Part shown: in pieces, positions 34,500-42,827 of the stretch
Layout of the letters: each line of letters begins with the position of its first letter
How positions within the stretch are numbered: the first letter of the stretch is position 1
DNA from: an uncultured Cytophaga sp.
GTDB taxonomy: Bacteria > Bacteroidota > Bacteroidia > Cytophagales > Cytophagaceae
Assembly: GCF_937863595.1 (NCBI RefSeq)
Contig: NZ_CALMGQ010000057.1
Span: 62,001-126,000, forward strand
DNA length: 64,000 nucleotides
Direction of reading: 5' to 3'
The notes under the pieces: model-generated
Database searches by the model: none
What the model was told of the DNA's origin: nothing
The model's input: the letters and a program-made list of their open reading frames with translations, nothing else
Position numbers and translations under genes: made by a program

Positions 34500-37400
34500 T
34501 TAATACCCAACCCTACCATGAAATTCATTTAAGTACTCCTTTACCATCATCGTTTTAATAGTATTGGCTTGATCCGCGTTTATATCAATGTTGTGCTTAT
34601 TCTTAAATTGATTAATTACTAAACGCGCCATCATTTTATCTATAAAAGCTTCGTTCTCCAACATTTTTGAGTTTTGCAAAATGTGTGCATCTACTTCTTG
34701 CTTCAGACTGTGTAATACGTCAAACAACTTGCGTTCGCTATTGGTTAAGGGATCTTTCTCCATCAAGCGTTTGTGCATGCGTGCATATTTTGCATCGTTG
34801 TCGTACTTCGCCTTTAGCAATTGATTTTTGCGTTCTACTTCTTTTGATTGTGAATAGATAATTTCTAAGGCTTTAATGTTGTCTTCCATTTCACCTTTTG
34901 TAACTTCATTGAGATTTTTTTTCTTGAACAACCTTTCTAATTCTTCTTTTAAAGAAATAAACACCGGATCTTTCTGATCAAAATTTGCACCGAGCGATTC
35001 GCGTGTGCGTTGCAAAATATCTTTCAGCTGATCGGCCAATACCATCTCTTCTTCCTTCACCTTTACAAAAGCAAAGAGTACATCTTCCAAGGCAATGTTT
35101 AATAGATTACTGGTATCTACATTGTTTTCCAAGGCCTCTTTTGTATTGATAAGCGACAAACGATTGTTGGCTTCGCGCGAGAGTTGTGTGAGCTTATTAA
35201 AATCAAGCTTCTCTAATAATTCATAATTCCCCGACAAACGAATGAGATTGTACAAACTACGTGCATTGTTTAATGCTTTTACAATTTCCAACAACTGTTT
35301 GCGGTCATTGATTTGATTTATCTGCTTCGAAAAATTTTCTCCATTGAGGGTGTCAAAAGCAAATAGTACATCTTTAATCTCTTCAATTTCTAAATTGATC
35401 TCTTCCGTAGATTTAAAAATATTGGTGTAATGCTCCATTTCATCCCCATACTCTGATTTCAATTCATCAAAGTACGCGCGATTGGTTTTATCAAACTCCG
35501 ATTGTATGTCTGCAAAATCAACTACATAACCATATTTTAATTCTTTATAGGTTCTGTTCACACGCGTCAATGTTTGCAACAAGTTGTGTGATTTAATAAC
35601 CCTACCAATGTATAGTTTCTTTAAGCGTGGTGCATCAAAACCAGTGAGCAACATATTGTATACAAATAGCAAATCAATCTTGCCCTCTTTAAACGCTTCT
35701 ACTTGTTTTTTGCGTTCTTCTTTAGTTCCTATATCATGCAGTATAACAGCCGCAGATTTTACTTTGTTGTTTTGTTTTTGTTGAATGCCATAACTTGGTC
35801 GGTCGTCTTCGGCAGCCATCAAAAAATCTGATTCTGCTTTTACAGCATATTTAGATTCAAAAATCTCCATCATCATTTTCGCCTGTTCAGACGAATCGCA
35901 AACCACCATACCACCAATGGTAGCATCATTCATAGTTATGCGCGCTTGTTCAAAATTCTGCACCACATAATCCAACATGGGCTCTACAAATTTTGGATGC
36001 GCATAGATGACTTTTTTGTCGGCGTTGCCTTTTAATAATTTTATATTCTCTAGGGCTTCTTTTAAGGTCAGTTTGTATTTGGTCTCAATTTCTTCACGTA
36101 TTAAACGCAAGGTATATCCATCTGCAATGGATGCGTTGTAATAATATTTATGAATGTAATCACCAAACAATGCTTTGGAGTTGTAATCCTCGCCCAATAA
36201 AGGTGTGCCCGTTAAGCCGATCTTAATCGCATTTGCATCTGATTGTTGCAAGTTTGCTAAGAAGCTACCTTTAGGGTTATAACTCCGATGTACTTCATCT
36301 AAAAAATAAATGCGCTGTATATTCAAATTGTAATCGTTGTTCTTAATTACATCTGGGTCGTCTTGAAATTTCTGAATATTAACAACCGTAATTTCTGCTT
36401 TACCCGAATTGTTATGAATAACACTCGTAGATTTTATATCTTTCGAAAAGGCCTCACGAGAATTAATTTCATGAACCCCCAAATCTCTGCTCTTAAATTC
36501 TTTGGCAGACTGAATCAATAAATCGATTCGGTCTACGATAAAATAAAATTTCGGTATTACATTTTTCGACTGAAAATAATCAGTCAAAAATTTCACGCTA
36601 TAAAATGCCAGCGCTGTTTTGCCACTTCCTTGCGTATGCCAAATGATGCCTTTCTTAACGCCTGCTTCTAATTTCGTTTCTATCGCTTTGGTTGCAAACA
36701 ACTGCGGATAACGCATGATGTGCTTTTGCAATTCTCCCTCTTCTGCTTTCACATACGCCAAACCATATTGCAATAAAAAAGACAAACGATTGCGCTGAAA
36801 CAAAGACGTGCAAATTTTATTTGTTGGTGTTTCAGGATTTTTATTCGTCGTAAATTCTGCCGATTGCTTTATACTTAATAGATTGGTATCTTTTAAAACA
36901 GCTGTTTCAATTTCATCGGATACATCTGTAAGGATGCGTTCAAGGTCAAACGTTTCTCCCTCCCTGAAATAATTAAAACTCGGTTTGTGATACGAAGCTG
37001 TTGCATAAAAAGCACCTTCAATGGGTTGCGATGCATGTGGGTCATACTCCATGTTATTGGAGAATACCATCAATTGCGTAGCGTTAACAAACTTTCTGAA
37101 TTTTTTATTTTCAAACCGTGTTTGTATGCGTTTATGCTCCGCTAAAATTCCATCTGGATTGTTTGGCTTCTTCACTTCAATAAACACGAGTGGAATGCCG
37201 TTGATTAAAAGTGTAATGTCTGGACGAAATTCTTCATCGTCTTTTTTATAGCTAAGTTCCGTTACAACATGAAAGCTATTATTATCAAAGTTTTCAAAAT
37301 CAATCAATCTTATGCCTGATTTTGAAACAAGCTTTTCGTAAAATGCTTTTCCGATATCTTCATTTTCCAGACACAGAGAAACTTCATCGTAAAATCTAGT

Positions 37401-37577
37401 AATATCACTTTCGCTTAACTCTTGATTTATTTTTCCAATGCTCTTTTTAAAAATATCTGTAAAAATATTGGTCGACTCATCCCAGTTATTCTTCGATAAC
37501 GAAAGGTACTTATACCCTAAGCGAATAAGATGCAGAATGGTTGGTATTTTAACTCTTGAGTCTTCGTTGAATATCAT
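34500..37577 (-). CDS. hsdR: Type I restriction endonuclease subunit HsdR
   Basis: A 1025-residue HsdR. The N-terminal nuclease domain has a PD-(D/E)xK motif (FRPDITLLINGIPLVFIEVKKPN). The motor domain has Walker A (IWHTQGSGKTALAFY), Walker B/DEAH-like (IYFLDEVHRSY), motif III (GLTGTPLL) and motif VI (LLQTLTRVNRTYKEL). The C-terminal 250 residues are helical and coiled. It translocates DNA and cleaves unmodified DNA in the R2M2S complex. It is the first gene of the R-M operon. A -7 element within the operator repeats at 37724-37731 is a candidate promoter. Confidence 0.95.
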   Translation of the reverse strand: MIFNEDSRVKIPTILHLIRLGYKYLSLSKNNWDESTNIFTDIFKKSIGKINQELSESDITRFYDEVSLCLENEDIGKAFYEKLVSKSGIRLIDFENFDNNSFHVVTELSYKKDDEEFRPDITLLINGIPLVFIEVKKPNNPDGILAEHKRIQTRFENKKFRKFVNATQLMVFSNNMEYDPHASQPIEGAFYATASYHKPSFNYFREGETFDLERILTDVSDEIETAVLKDTNLLSIKQSAEFTTNKNPETPTNKICTSLFQRNRLSFLLQYGLAYVKAEEGELQKHIMRYPQLFATKAIETKLEAGVKKGIIWHTQGSGKTALAFYSVKFLTDYFQSKNVIPKFYFIVDRIDLLIQSAKEFKSRDLGVHEINSREAFSKDIKSTSVIHNNSGKAEITVVNIQKFQDDPDVIKNNDYNLNIQRIYFLDEVHRSYNPKGSFLANLQQSDANAIKIGLTGTPLLGEDYNSKALFGDYIHKYYYNASIADGYTLRLIREEIETKYKLTLKEALENIKLLKGNADKKVIYAHPKFVEPMLDYVVQNFEQARITMNDATIGGMVVCDSSEQAKMMMEIFESKYAVKAESDFLMAAEDDRPSYGIQQKQNNKVKSAAVILHDIGTKEERKKQVEAFKEGKIDLLFVYNMLLTGFDAPRLKKLYIGRVIKSHNLLQTLTRVNRTYKELKYGYVVDFADIQSEFDKTNRAYFDELKSEYGDEMEHYTNIFKSTEEINLEIEEIKDVLFAFDTLNGENFSKQINQINDRKQLLEIVKALNNARSLYNLIRLSGNYELLEKLDFNKLTQLSREANNRLSLINTKEALENNVDTSNLLNIALEDVLFAFVKVKEEEMVLADQLKDILQRTRESLGANFDQKDPVFISLKEELERLFKKKNLNEVTKGEMEDNIKALEIIYSQSKEVERKNQLLKAKYDNDAKYARMHKRLMEKDPLTNSERKLFDVLHSLKQEVDAHILQNSKMLENEAFIDKMMARLVINQFKNKHNIDINADQANTIKTMMVKEYLNEFHGRVGY

Positions 37578-37691
37578 GTTCGGTTTAGCTCGGCTTTAAT
37601 CAAGAGTATCTTTACCTTTTGATGTGATTTCGATTGGCGCAGTTATATCCATTCAAAATCATTTTGCAGTTCACAAAATGTCTTGAAAGGT

Positions 37692-37745
37692 TATATTTGA
37701 CCATTAAATATACTATAAAGATACAAATATATACTATAATGACAC
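37692..37745. promoter_or_regulatory. Divergent promoters and 21-bp-period operator between hsdR and the XRE regulator
   Basis: A plus-strand TATATTTG (37692-37699) is a perfect -7 element for the XRE gene. Directly downstream, ATATACTATAAAGATAC (37708-37724) and ATATACTATAATGACAC (37729-37745) form a direct repeat of 15/17 identity with a period of exactly 21 bp (two helical turns). Between the repeats the minus strand reads TATATTTG (37731-37724), a -7 element pointing at hsdR. The arrangement suits a controller protein that represses both directions. Binding is inferred. Confidence 0.55.
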
Positions 37746-37798
37746 TTAATTGCAGCTAAACGAAACGTTAGAAATATCTACTTGAATAAATTCGTTCT

Positions 37799-38158
37799 GT
37801 GAAAACCTCATTAGGACAAAAAATCAGAAGAATACGAGTAAGCAAGGAGCTTACTCAAGACAACCTTGCTTATGAGTTAGGTATTACTAAAAGCGCATAT
37901 TCCAAAATAGAGCGTGATGAAACAAACGTGTCAATAGCCCGCCTAACTGAAATAGCGAAAACTCTTGAAGTAAACATTGTTGATTTTTTTAATGATTCTG
38001 AAAACACTGCTGAAGACTCTAAAAGCAATTATGGCTTCGCCACAAAAAGAGACATCGAAGAAATGGCAAAAATGATTGAGGCTTTATCGAAAGATGTTAG
38101 TTTATTAAAAGCTTCGCTTCCATCAAAAAGTAAAGGAACGAAAAGTAAGGGCAAATAA
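37799..38158 (+). CDS. XRE-family transcriptional regulator (likely R-M controller)
   Basis: A 119-residue protein that starts at a GTG. Residues 4-62 are an XRE helix-turn-helix (LGQKIRRIRVSKELTQDNLAYELGITKSAYSKIERDETNVSIARL). A linker follows, then a helical segment (RDIEEMAKMIEALSKDVSLLKASL) that looks like a dimerising coil, and a basic tail. It is divergent from hsdR across a region with a 21-bp direct repeat, so autorepression and control of the R-M operon are likely. No cognate toxin is adjacent. Confidence 0.85.
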   Translation: MKTSLGQKIRRIRVSKELTQDNLAYELGITKSAYSKIERDETNVSIARLTEIAKTLEVNIVDFFNDSENTAEDSKSNYGFATKRDIEEMAKMIEALSKDVSLLKASLPSKSKGTKSKGK

Positions 38159-38171
38159 ATAACCGCCTCGC

Positions 38172-38249
38172 TTCGATAGAAAGTCTTATCTGTGGAAAGG
38201 CAAATACATTGATTTGTTGGAGGAGTATAATAAGTTGCTGAAGAAGTAG
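38172..38249 (+). pseudogene. Possible C-terminal remnant of a second XRE regulator
   Basis: In a frame different from the preceding XRE gene, the plus strand encodes FDRKSYLWKGKYIDLLEEYN followed by KLLKK and a stop. This tail (W-K-x-K-Y-x-x-LLE-x-Y-x-x-LL) is the usual C-terminus of longer Bacteroidota XRE regulators. No matching N-terminus is present. It could be the end of a decayed duplicate or a frameshifted tail of the upstream gene. Confidence 0.3.
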
Positions 38250-38317
38250 ATTGTATTAAGATAGATACGTGCTCCTTGGTTTATTGCCCTCCTAGATGTA
38301 TTTGTATCTCAACGGCA

Positions 38318-38617
38318 TTACTTTGTTAGTGTATTGCTGATTAATCGAGCGCAATTATGAACCGTTAAAATGTGTATCGCATCATCATTGATTAACTGAT
38401 ATACAATTCTATAATTTCCTTTTATTATTTGTCTAAATTTTCCACTTTGAAATTCCTGCACAATAGTGCCAAAATTAGTATATTTTTGAAGTATATCTAC
38501 GGATTCGAAAAGTTGTAAAACTGTTAACTCGGCATAACGAAGCGAGTCTTTTGAAATGTATTCACCAATATCATTCAAATCTTGAATAGCATTGTCTGTC
38601 CAAATTACTTTAACCAT
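38318..38617 (-). CDS. RelE/ParE-family toxin, copy 1
   Basis: A 99-residue RelE/ParE toxin: VKVIWTDNAIQDLNDIGEYISKDSLRYAE, then FRQIIKGNYRIVYQLINDDAIHILTVHNCARLI. It overlaps its antitoxin gene by 13 bp. The family either cleaves mRNA on the ribosome (RelE) or poisons gyrase (ParE); sequence alone does not decide. A close paralogue with the same gene order is at 42531-42827. Confidence 0.88.
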   Translation of the reverse strand: MVKVIWTDNAIQDLNDIGEYISKDSLRYAELTVLQLFESVDILQKYTNFGTIVQEFQSGKFRQIIKGNYRIVYQLINDDAIHILTVHNCARLISNTLTK

Positions 38618-38787
38618 TTAGACAATTTAATCTTTGCTTCCTCTTTAGTATTAAGCTTCCCATTTTCAGAGTCGCTCAAGCCTTTCTGAACTTTTTCAAC
38701 AAAAATAATATGCTCAATCACCTCATCAACAGTTAAGTTTTCGGGTAACTGATCAAGTGTATTTATAAGTTGTGTTTTGGTTATCAT
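38605..38787 (-). CDS. Antitoxin of the RelE/ParE module, copy 1
   Basis: A 60-residue protein (MITKTQLINTLDQLPENLTVDEVIEHIIFVEKVQKGL, then a charged tail ending SKWLK). It precedes and overlaps the toxin, as expected for an antitoxin. The N-terminal part has a short helical DNA-binding-like segment. It shares most residues with the antitoxin at 42815-42997. Confidence 0.8.
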   Translation of the reverse strand: MITKTQLINTLDQLPENLTVDEVIEHIIFVEKVQKGLSDSENGKLNTKEEAKIKLSKWLK

Positions 38788-38930
38788 ACTCCTGATGTTT
38801 ACTTAAATATACAAAAATCTGTTAATAAAATTCAGTGTCATTATAGATTTATACGTAATCAATTGATTTGGAGTTTCTATGCCGAATCCATTACAGAGTC
38901 GTTTTGGTTTATTCGAACAAGCATCTTATC

Positions 38931-38995
38931 CTAATACCACTTTTCTTTTTCGACATCCCAAATGCTTCGAACCTGTTGTTGTTTAAATAATTTAA
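38931..38995 (-). pseudogene. Remnant of a BRO-N gene (22 codons)
   Basis: The minus strand from 38995 reads LKLFKQQQVRSIWDVEKEKW, then Y and a stop. This matches residues 8-28 of the intact BRO protein at 29515-30366 (IKLFEQKQVRSIWDAEQEKW) in 15 or more of 20 positions. No start codon or downstream domain remains, and a palindromic element starts at the next base. It is a deletion remnant of a paralogue. Confidence 0.7.
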
Positions 38996-39088
38996 GTGAA
39001 AAAATGATTAAGGAAAAAATCATACTCCACCAATCAGTAAAATCACAAGAATCATAACCTGTCCCGCTTTTGCGCGGGAGTTCAGACA
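38996..39088 (+). repeat. TTGTCTGAAC palindromic element, copy g (left end missing)
   Basis: Carries the GTGAAA...GATTAAGGAAAAA core and the CTGTCCCGCTTTTGCGCGGG right-end subtype ending AGTTCAGACAA. The left 25 bp are replaced by the BRO remnant, so a recombination or deletion junction lies at 38995/38996. Confidence 0.7.
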
Positions 39089-39237
39089 AAAAACAATCTA
39101 CCTCATTCTTCGTTCCCCACCTAAGATGTGGTATAGAGGTGATAATTTTACCCCAAAAGAGTATTAAAAGATCTACTATCCTTAATAAATGCTTATGAAT
39201 TTATTAATTTTATACTTCACAGTAACAGGTGTATCTC

Positions 39238-40398
39238 ATGACGAATTCTTCTGCCAATAAATCCACAAATCAATTATCTATTCAGGACAAAGATAAATCA
39301 AAAACACAGTCCAAAGAACAGAAACGATTTGACTCACTTACCAAACGAATTGAAGCCTTAGAAATAAATTTAGAAAAAGAGCAGCAAAAATTAGATGCTG
39401 CCGTGCAAGAGTATAACAATAAATTATATCCGCTTGAGATGAACATCGTTGAAAAGAAATTGAAATTTGTTTTCAAACTGGATGAAGAATCACAAAAACA
39501 TAAACTTTCGAAAAAGCAAAAGGAGATTGTTGCTGAAGTTATAAAATCGGAAATGGATGATGTATTTGAACAGCAAGAACCCACAAAAATTCAAGAGGAA
39601 TTGTATGATAAATGGTCGAAAATTTCCTACAAAGAAGAAGTTGAACAGCAAGAATTTTTTGAACGAGGAATGTTTGAAGCCTCTATTAAATTTGCTTTTA
39701 ATGGCGAAATAGATACCTCTGATTTTGAAGATACACCTGAGGGTCGCAAGCGTATGCAAGAACGAATTGAGGCGTTTTATGAAGAAAAAACAAAAGAGTT
39801 TAAGGCAAGCCAACAAAATAAAAAACCTACAAAAAGAGAACAGCTTCAAGCGCAGGCGGAAGAATTAAAATCGAAAAATATACGAAGCATATACATTTCA
39901 TTAGTAAAAGTATTACACCCAGATAGCGAGCAAGACGAGGTACTTAAAATTCAAAAAAATGAGTTGATGAAAAAAGTAACTGCTGCCTACGAAAATAAAG
40001 ATATCGCTACCTTATTACGATTGGAAGCGGAGTGGATTAGCCAAACAACTGACAGGCTAGATAACTTAACCAATGATACGTTAAAGCTATACAACGAAAC
40101 CCTCTACCAACGTGTTCGAGAATTGGAACATAAAAAATTTATGCTGCGTAGAAATCCTGCGTATGAAAAAATTCAGCACTTTTTACATTTGAATCAAAAA
40201 AGAATAACATCAGAAATAGATAAAATAGTAACAAGCACGCATCTCAATATTATTGAAATAGACGAATCCATTGAGCTGGTAGGCGATTCAGATACTAAAG
40301 CTAAATTTGTAGAATTTGTGAGCGATTACCTTGAGTTTACACTTGGTGGAGGCGATAATGACGATGAACTGGACTTTTACAATGCATTTTTCAGGTGA
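39238..40398 (+). CDS. Coiled-coil protein with a J-domain-like HPD motif
   Basis: The ATG at 39238 (three codons after a GTG) gives 386 residues. Residues 25-75 are a coiled coil (SLTKRIEALEINLEKEQQKLDAAVQEYN). The middle has a second helical region rich in Lys and Glu. About 205-265 resembles a J domain: IRSIYISLVKVLHPDSEQDE carries H227-P228-D229, followed by a helix MKKVTAAYENKDIATLLRLEAEW as in degenerate J domains. It has no signal peptide. It is bracketed by palindromic elements g and h. A cochaperone-like accessory protein is likely; the partner is unknown. Confidence 0.75.
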   Translation: MTNSSANKSTNQLSIQDKDKSKTQSKEQKRFDSLTKRIEALEINLEKEQQKLDAAVQEYNNKLYPLEMNIVEKKLKFVFKLDEESQKHKLSKKQKEIVAEVIKSEMDDVFEQQEPTKIQEELYDKWSKISYKEEVEQQEFFERGMFEASIKFAFNGEIDTSDFEDTPEGRKRMQERIEAFYEEKTKEFKASQQNKKPTKREQLQAQAEELKSKNIRSIYISLVKVLHPDSEQDEVLKIQKNELMKKVTAAYENKDIATLLRLEAEWISQTTDRLDNLTNDTLKLYNETLYQRVRELEHKKFMLRRNPAYEKIQHFLHLNQKRITSEIDKIVTSTHLNIIEIDESIELVGDSDTKAKFVEFVSDYLEFTLGGGDNDDELDFYNAFFR

Positions 40399-40418
40399 AA
40401 TATTCCGTCAAAATTAGT

Positions 40419-40524
40419 TTGTCTGAACGATGATTCGTTTGATTAAAGTGAAAGAAAATTGATTAAAAAGAAAAATTCTTAATCATATCAATCATTCAAA
40501 TCACACGAATCATGGTTCAGACAA
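40419..40524 (+). repeat. TTGTCTGAAC palindromic element, copy h (most complete simple form)
   Basis: A 106-bp element. Left end TTGTCTGAACGATGATTCG, core TTAAAGTGAAAGAAAATTG, right end CGAATCATGGTTCAGACAA. The ends are inverted repeats of about 25 bp. It begins 20 bp after the stop of the coiled-coil gene. Confidence 0.85.
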
Positions 40525-40635
40525 AAGGCAACGCAATTGCATACTTCTGAATGTTACTCTTCAATATACATTCAAACGTTTTTAAATATTAACATTCTAT
40601 TTTTAGAAAGAACAGTAAATCAATCAGATATTTCT

Positions 40636-40653
40636 GTTAACATAAGATAATAA
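40636..40653 (+). promoter_or_regulatory. Shared 18-bp motif upstream of the broken effector gene
   Basis: GTTAACATAAGATAATAA lies 94 bp before the ATG at 40747. The same 18 bases with one mismatch occur at 49751-49768, upstream of the DUF4280 effector gene, in the same orientation. It may be a common regulatory site. Confidence 0.4.
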
Positions 40654-40746
40654 AATACCAAACCTTTCTAACACGTGCATCACACATTGATTATTTTTCT
40701 TTATTATTACAATCTTTCATGAAATTGATCTTTTCTATTATTCTAA

Positions 40747-41454
40747 ATGAACCCAGCACCACATACACAATTAGCTCTTAAAGCAGCTCTGCTTGCCGAT
40801 TATACATTACTTCTTGATACCTAAAAAGCATGGAACAAGAAAACAATAAAATTTATTTTCACAACAAATCCCAATCTTGCTCATAAAATAGCAAAGCCAT
40901 CCTATTTCCCAGATGACAAATTGAAATTTATGGATTATTGGCAGAATAAACTTATCTAGGAGAAGCGGGAAATTTTATGTTTTCTGGCTGGGAAATCTGA
41001 TTTCAGTATTGGTGCGCACTCCTATCAGGCAATTAAAGATGCATTTCACAAATGGCCTTCAAATTATTACGGTTTAGTTTATGGACATGATCATGCATGG
41101 ACCTGTAATTTATTTGTAGGCGAAGCTATATATCTTATGGGAAGAAATATAATAAACGCAAATGGTAATTATTACTCTGCAAACCAAATATATAACGGTG
41201 CAGGGCCGTTTGAAATTATAGAAAAAAGAGATGCGAATAAAAAAGTACTTATTTCTGTTGGAGACATAGCTTGTATGCTGGGAGGAATACATGTTGAGAT
41301 CGTTACGCAAGTAAATATCTATTCTTTTTATGACGACGATTTTTGTTCTAGAGGGAGCGGAAGAGGTGATGATGATGGAAAAGAAAGATGTGAAGAAGTT
41401 AAAACAAGCAGAGAAATAGACAATTCATCCATCCGTTTTGCAAGATTAAAATAA
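40747..41454 (+). pseudogene. Broken NlpC/P60-like peptidoglycan hydrolase effector gene
   Basis: One reading frame from the ATG at 40747 to the stop at 41454 is interrupted only by TAA at 40822-40824 and TAG at 40957-40959; the length is otherwise preserved (about 235 codons). The product carries a Cys motif HAWTCNLFVGEAIYLMGRN and a His motif GDIACMLGGIHVEIVTQVN, the two active-site segments of NlpC/P60-like cysteine peptidases and of amidase toxins. The intact 3' part alone forms a 105-codon ORF from 41137. It is followed within 10 bp by two paralogous membrane-protein genes that could encode immunity. Two different stops argue for decay rather than recoding. Confidence 0.65.
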
Positions 41455-41462
41455 TTAGAAAT

Positions 41463-41942
41463 ATGAAAAAAAAACACATAATTATTCTAAGTGTTGCTGT
41501 AGTATTAACTATTTCATACTTGTTTGTTTTCACCGGAACAAAAAAATTGCCTCCTTCTAAGTTCCTTGAAAACTACGACCCATATTTTAATATGTTACAC
41601 ATGCCTTTAACTAAATATAAAAAAGGATTTTTTTCACATACTTTCTACAGCCAAACAACCATTGGAAATCAAAAATGTGATTTGCGTTTTAAAATTGATT
41701 ATATAAACAATACTGTAACATTTGAAAATATCGAAAAACTTAACGAACGAATCAAATTGATAAATAAAAAAATTGCAAAGCCATTAATAGATAAAAATTA
41801 TAGCTACTTAATGATTAATTCAGAGAGCTACTTTGATGATATAGAAAATAAGACAATTAATTTAAGGCTTATTGGAAGAAATGATAAATACTATCAATTA
41901 ATCATTACTATAAGTGACCAAGATTTAAAACTCACGTTATAA
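41463..41942 (+). CDS. Putative membrane-anchored immunity protein, copy 1
   Basis: A 159-residue protein with a short basic N-terminus and one hydrophobic segment (residues 6-24: IIILSVAVVLTISYLFVFTG), then a periplasmic domain (YDPYFNMLHMPLTKYKKGFFSHTFYS, CDLRFKIDY, SESYFDDIENKTINLRL). It has no known family that I recognise. It follows the broken peptidoglycan-hydrolase-like gene by 8 bp. A periplasmic anchor is what an immunity protein against a wall-degrading toxin needs. The next gene is a close paralogue. Confidence 0.75.
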   Translation: MKKKHIIILSVAVVLTISYLFVFTGTKKLPPSKFLENYDPYFNMLHMPLTKYKKGFFSHTFYSQTTIGNQKCDLRFKIDYINNTVTFENIEKLNERIKLINKKIAKPLIDKNYSYLMINSESYFDDIENKTINLRLIGRNDKYYQLIITISDQDLKLTL

Positions 41943-41967
41943 GCTCTACAATATTAAAGGATCATTT

Positions 41968-42447
41968 ATGAAAAAGAAATACATTATTATTCTAAGCATT
42001 GGCATAGTATTAATGATTTCTTACCTGATCATTTTCACTGGAACCAATGAGCTTCCTCCCTCTAAAGTGGTTGAAAAATATGATCCGTTTTTTAATATGC
42101 TTGTGATGCCAATCACCAAATATGAGAAAGGTTTTTTTACGCATACATTTTACGCGCAAACAAAAGTAAAAGGTAAAGTTTGTGACTTACGATTTAAAAT
42201 TAATTATTTAGACCATGGTGTTACAATTGAGGATGTAGATAAATTAAATGAACGGATTAAAGAAACCAACAGTAAGATTGCTAGGCCCGTCATTGGCAAA
42301 TATGATTATGTACAACTCAATGAAGAAAGTTATTTTGATGACATAGAAAATTTAACAATTAATTTAAGACTTAAAGAAAAAATACGGGAAACGGATCGTC
42401 AGATTATAATTACAGTTAGCGAGCAGTGTTTAAAATTTACATTGTAA
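41968..42447 (+). CDS. Putative membrane-anchored immunity protein, copy 2
   Basis: Also 159 residues, and closely similar to the upstream protein throughout: IIILSIGIVLMISYLIIFTG anchor, then YDPFFNMLVMPITKYEKGFF, CDLRFKINYLDH and EESYFDDIENLTINLRL. The pair arose by tandem duplication and has since diverged. Both remain open although the effector upstream is broken, which suggests that protection against siblings still matters. The family is not recognised. Confidence 0.75.
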   Translation: MKKKYIIILSIGIVLMISYLIIFTGTNELPPSKVVEKYDPFFNMLVMPITKYEKGFFTHTFYAQTKVKGKVCDLRFKINYLDHGVTIEDVDKLNERIKETNSKIARPVIGKYDYVQLNEESYFDDIENLTINLRLKEKIRETDRQIIITVSEQCLKFTL

Positions 42448-42530
42448 CTATTTAGAATACTTTTGAATGAATAATTAGTTATACTTATTTTGAATGGTTA
42501 AGGACTAAATTTATATTTTCATTGTCATTA

Positions 42531-42827
42531 TTACTCAAACGTATTGCGAATTAATCGAGCACAATTATGTACCGTTAAAATATGAATTACGTTTTCATTG
42601 ACTAATTGATACACAATTCTATAATTGCCTTTTATTATTTGTCTAAATTTTTCATTTTGAAATTCCTGCACGATAGTGCCAAAATTAGGATATTTTTCAA
42701 GTATGTCTACGGATTCAAAAAGTTCTTGGACAGTTAATTCAGCATAACGAATCGAGTCTTTGGAAATGTATTCTGCAATATCATTCAAATCTTGAACGGC
42801 ATTGTCTGTCCATGTTACTTCAACCAT
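42531..42827 (-). CDS. RelE/ParE-family toxin, copy 2
   Basis: A 98-residue paralogue of the toxin at 38318: VEVTWTDNAVQDLNDIAEYISKDSIRYAE and FRQIIKGNYRIVYQLVNENVIHILTVHNCARLI. It overlaps its antitoxin by 13 bp, the same as in copy 1. Both modules are on the minus strand and bracket the coiled-coil and effector genes. Differences are mostly conservative, so both are probably active. Confidence 0.88.
   Translation of the reverse strand: MVEVTWTDNAVQDLNDIAEYISKDSIRYAELTVQELFESVDILEKYPNFGTIVQEFQNEKFRQIIKGNYRIVYQLVNENVIHILTVHNCARLIRNTFE

Larger units (their letters stand above)
38788..39237. other. Gap holding a BRO-gene remnant and a palindromic element
   Basis: About 450 bp without an intact gene. 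It holds a 22-codon BRO remnant (38931-38995) and palindromic element g (38996-39088). The rest (38788-38930 and 39089-39237) shows no recognised structure. Confidence 0.55.

Noticed and set aside
40822-40959. In-frame TAA and TAG considered as recoded or read-through codons
   Set aside because: Two different stop codons, no obvious recoding structure, and no other recoded gene in the window. Gene decay is simpler.
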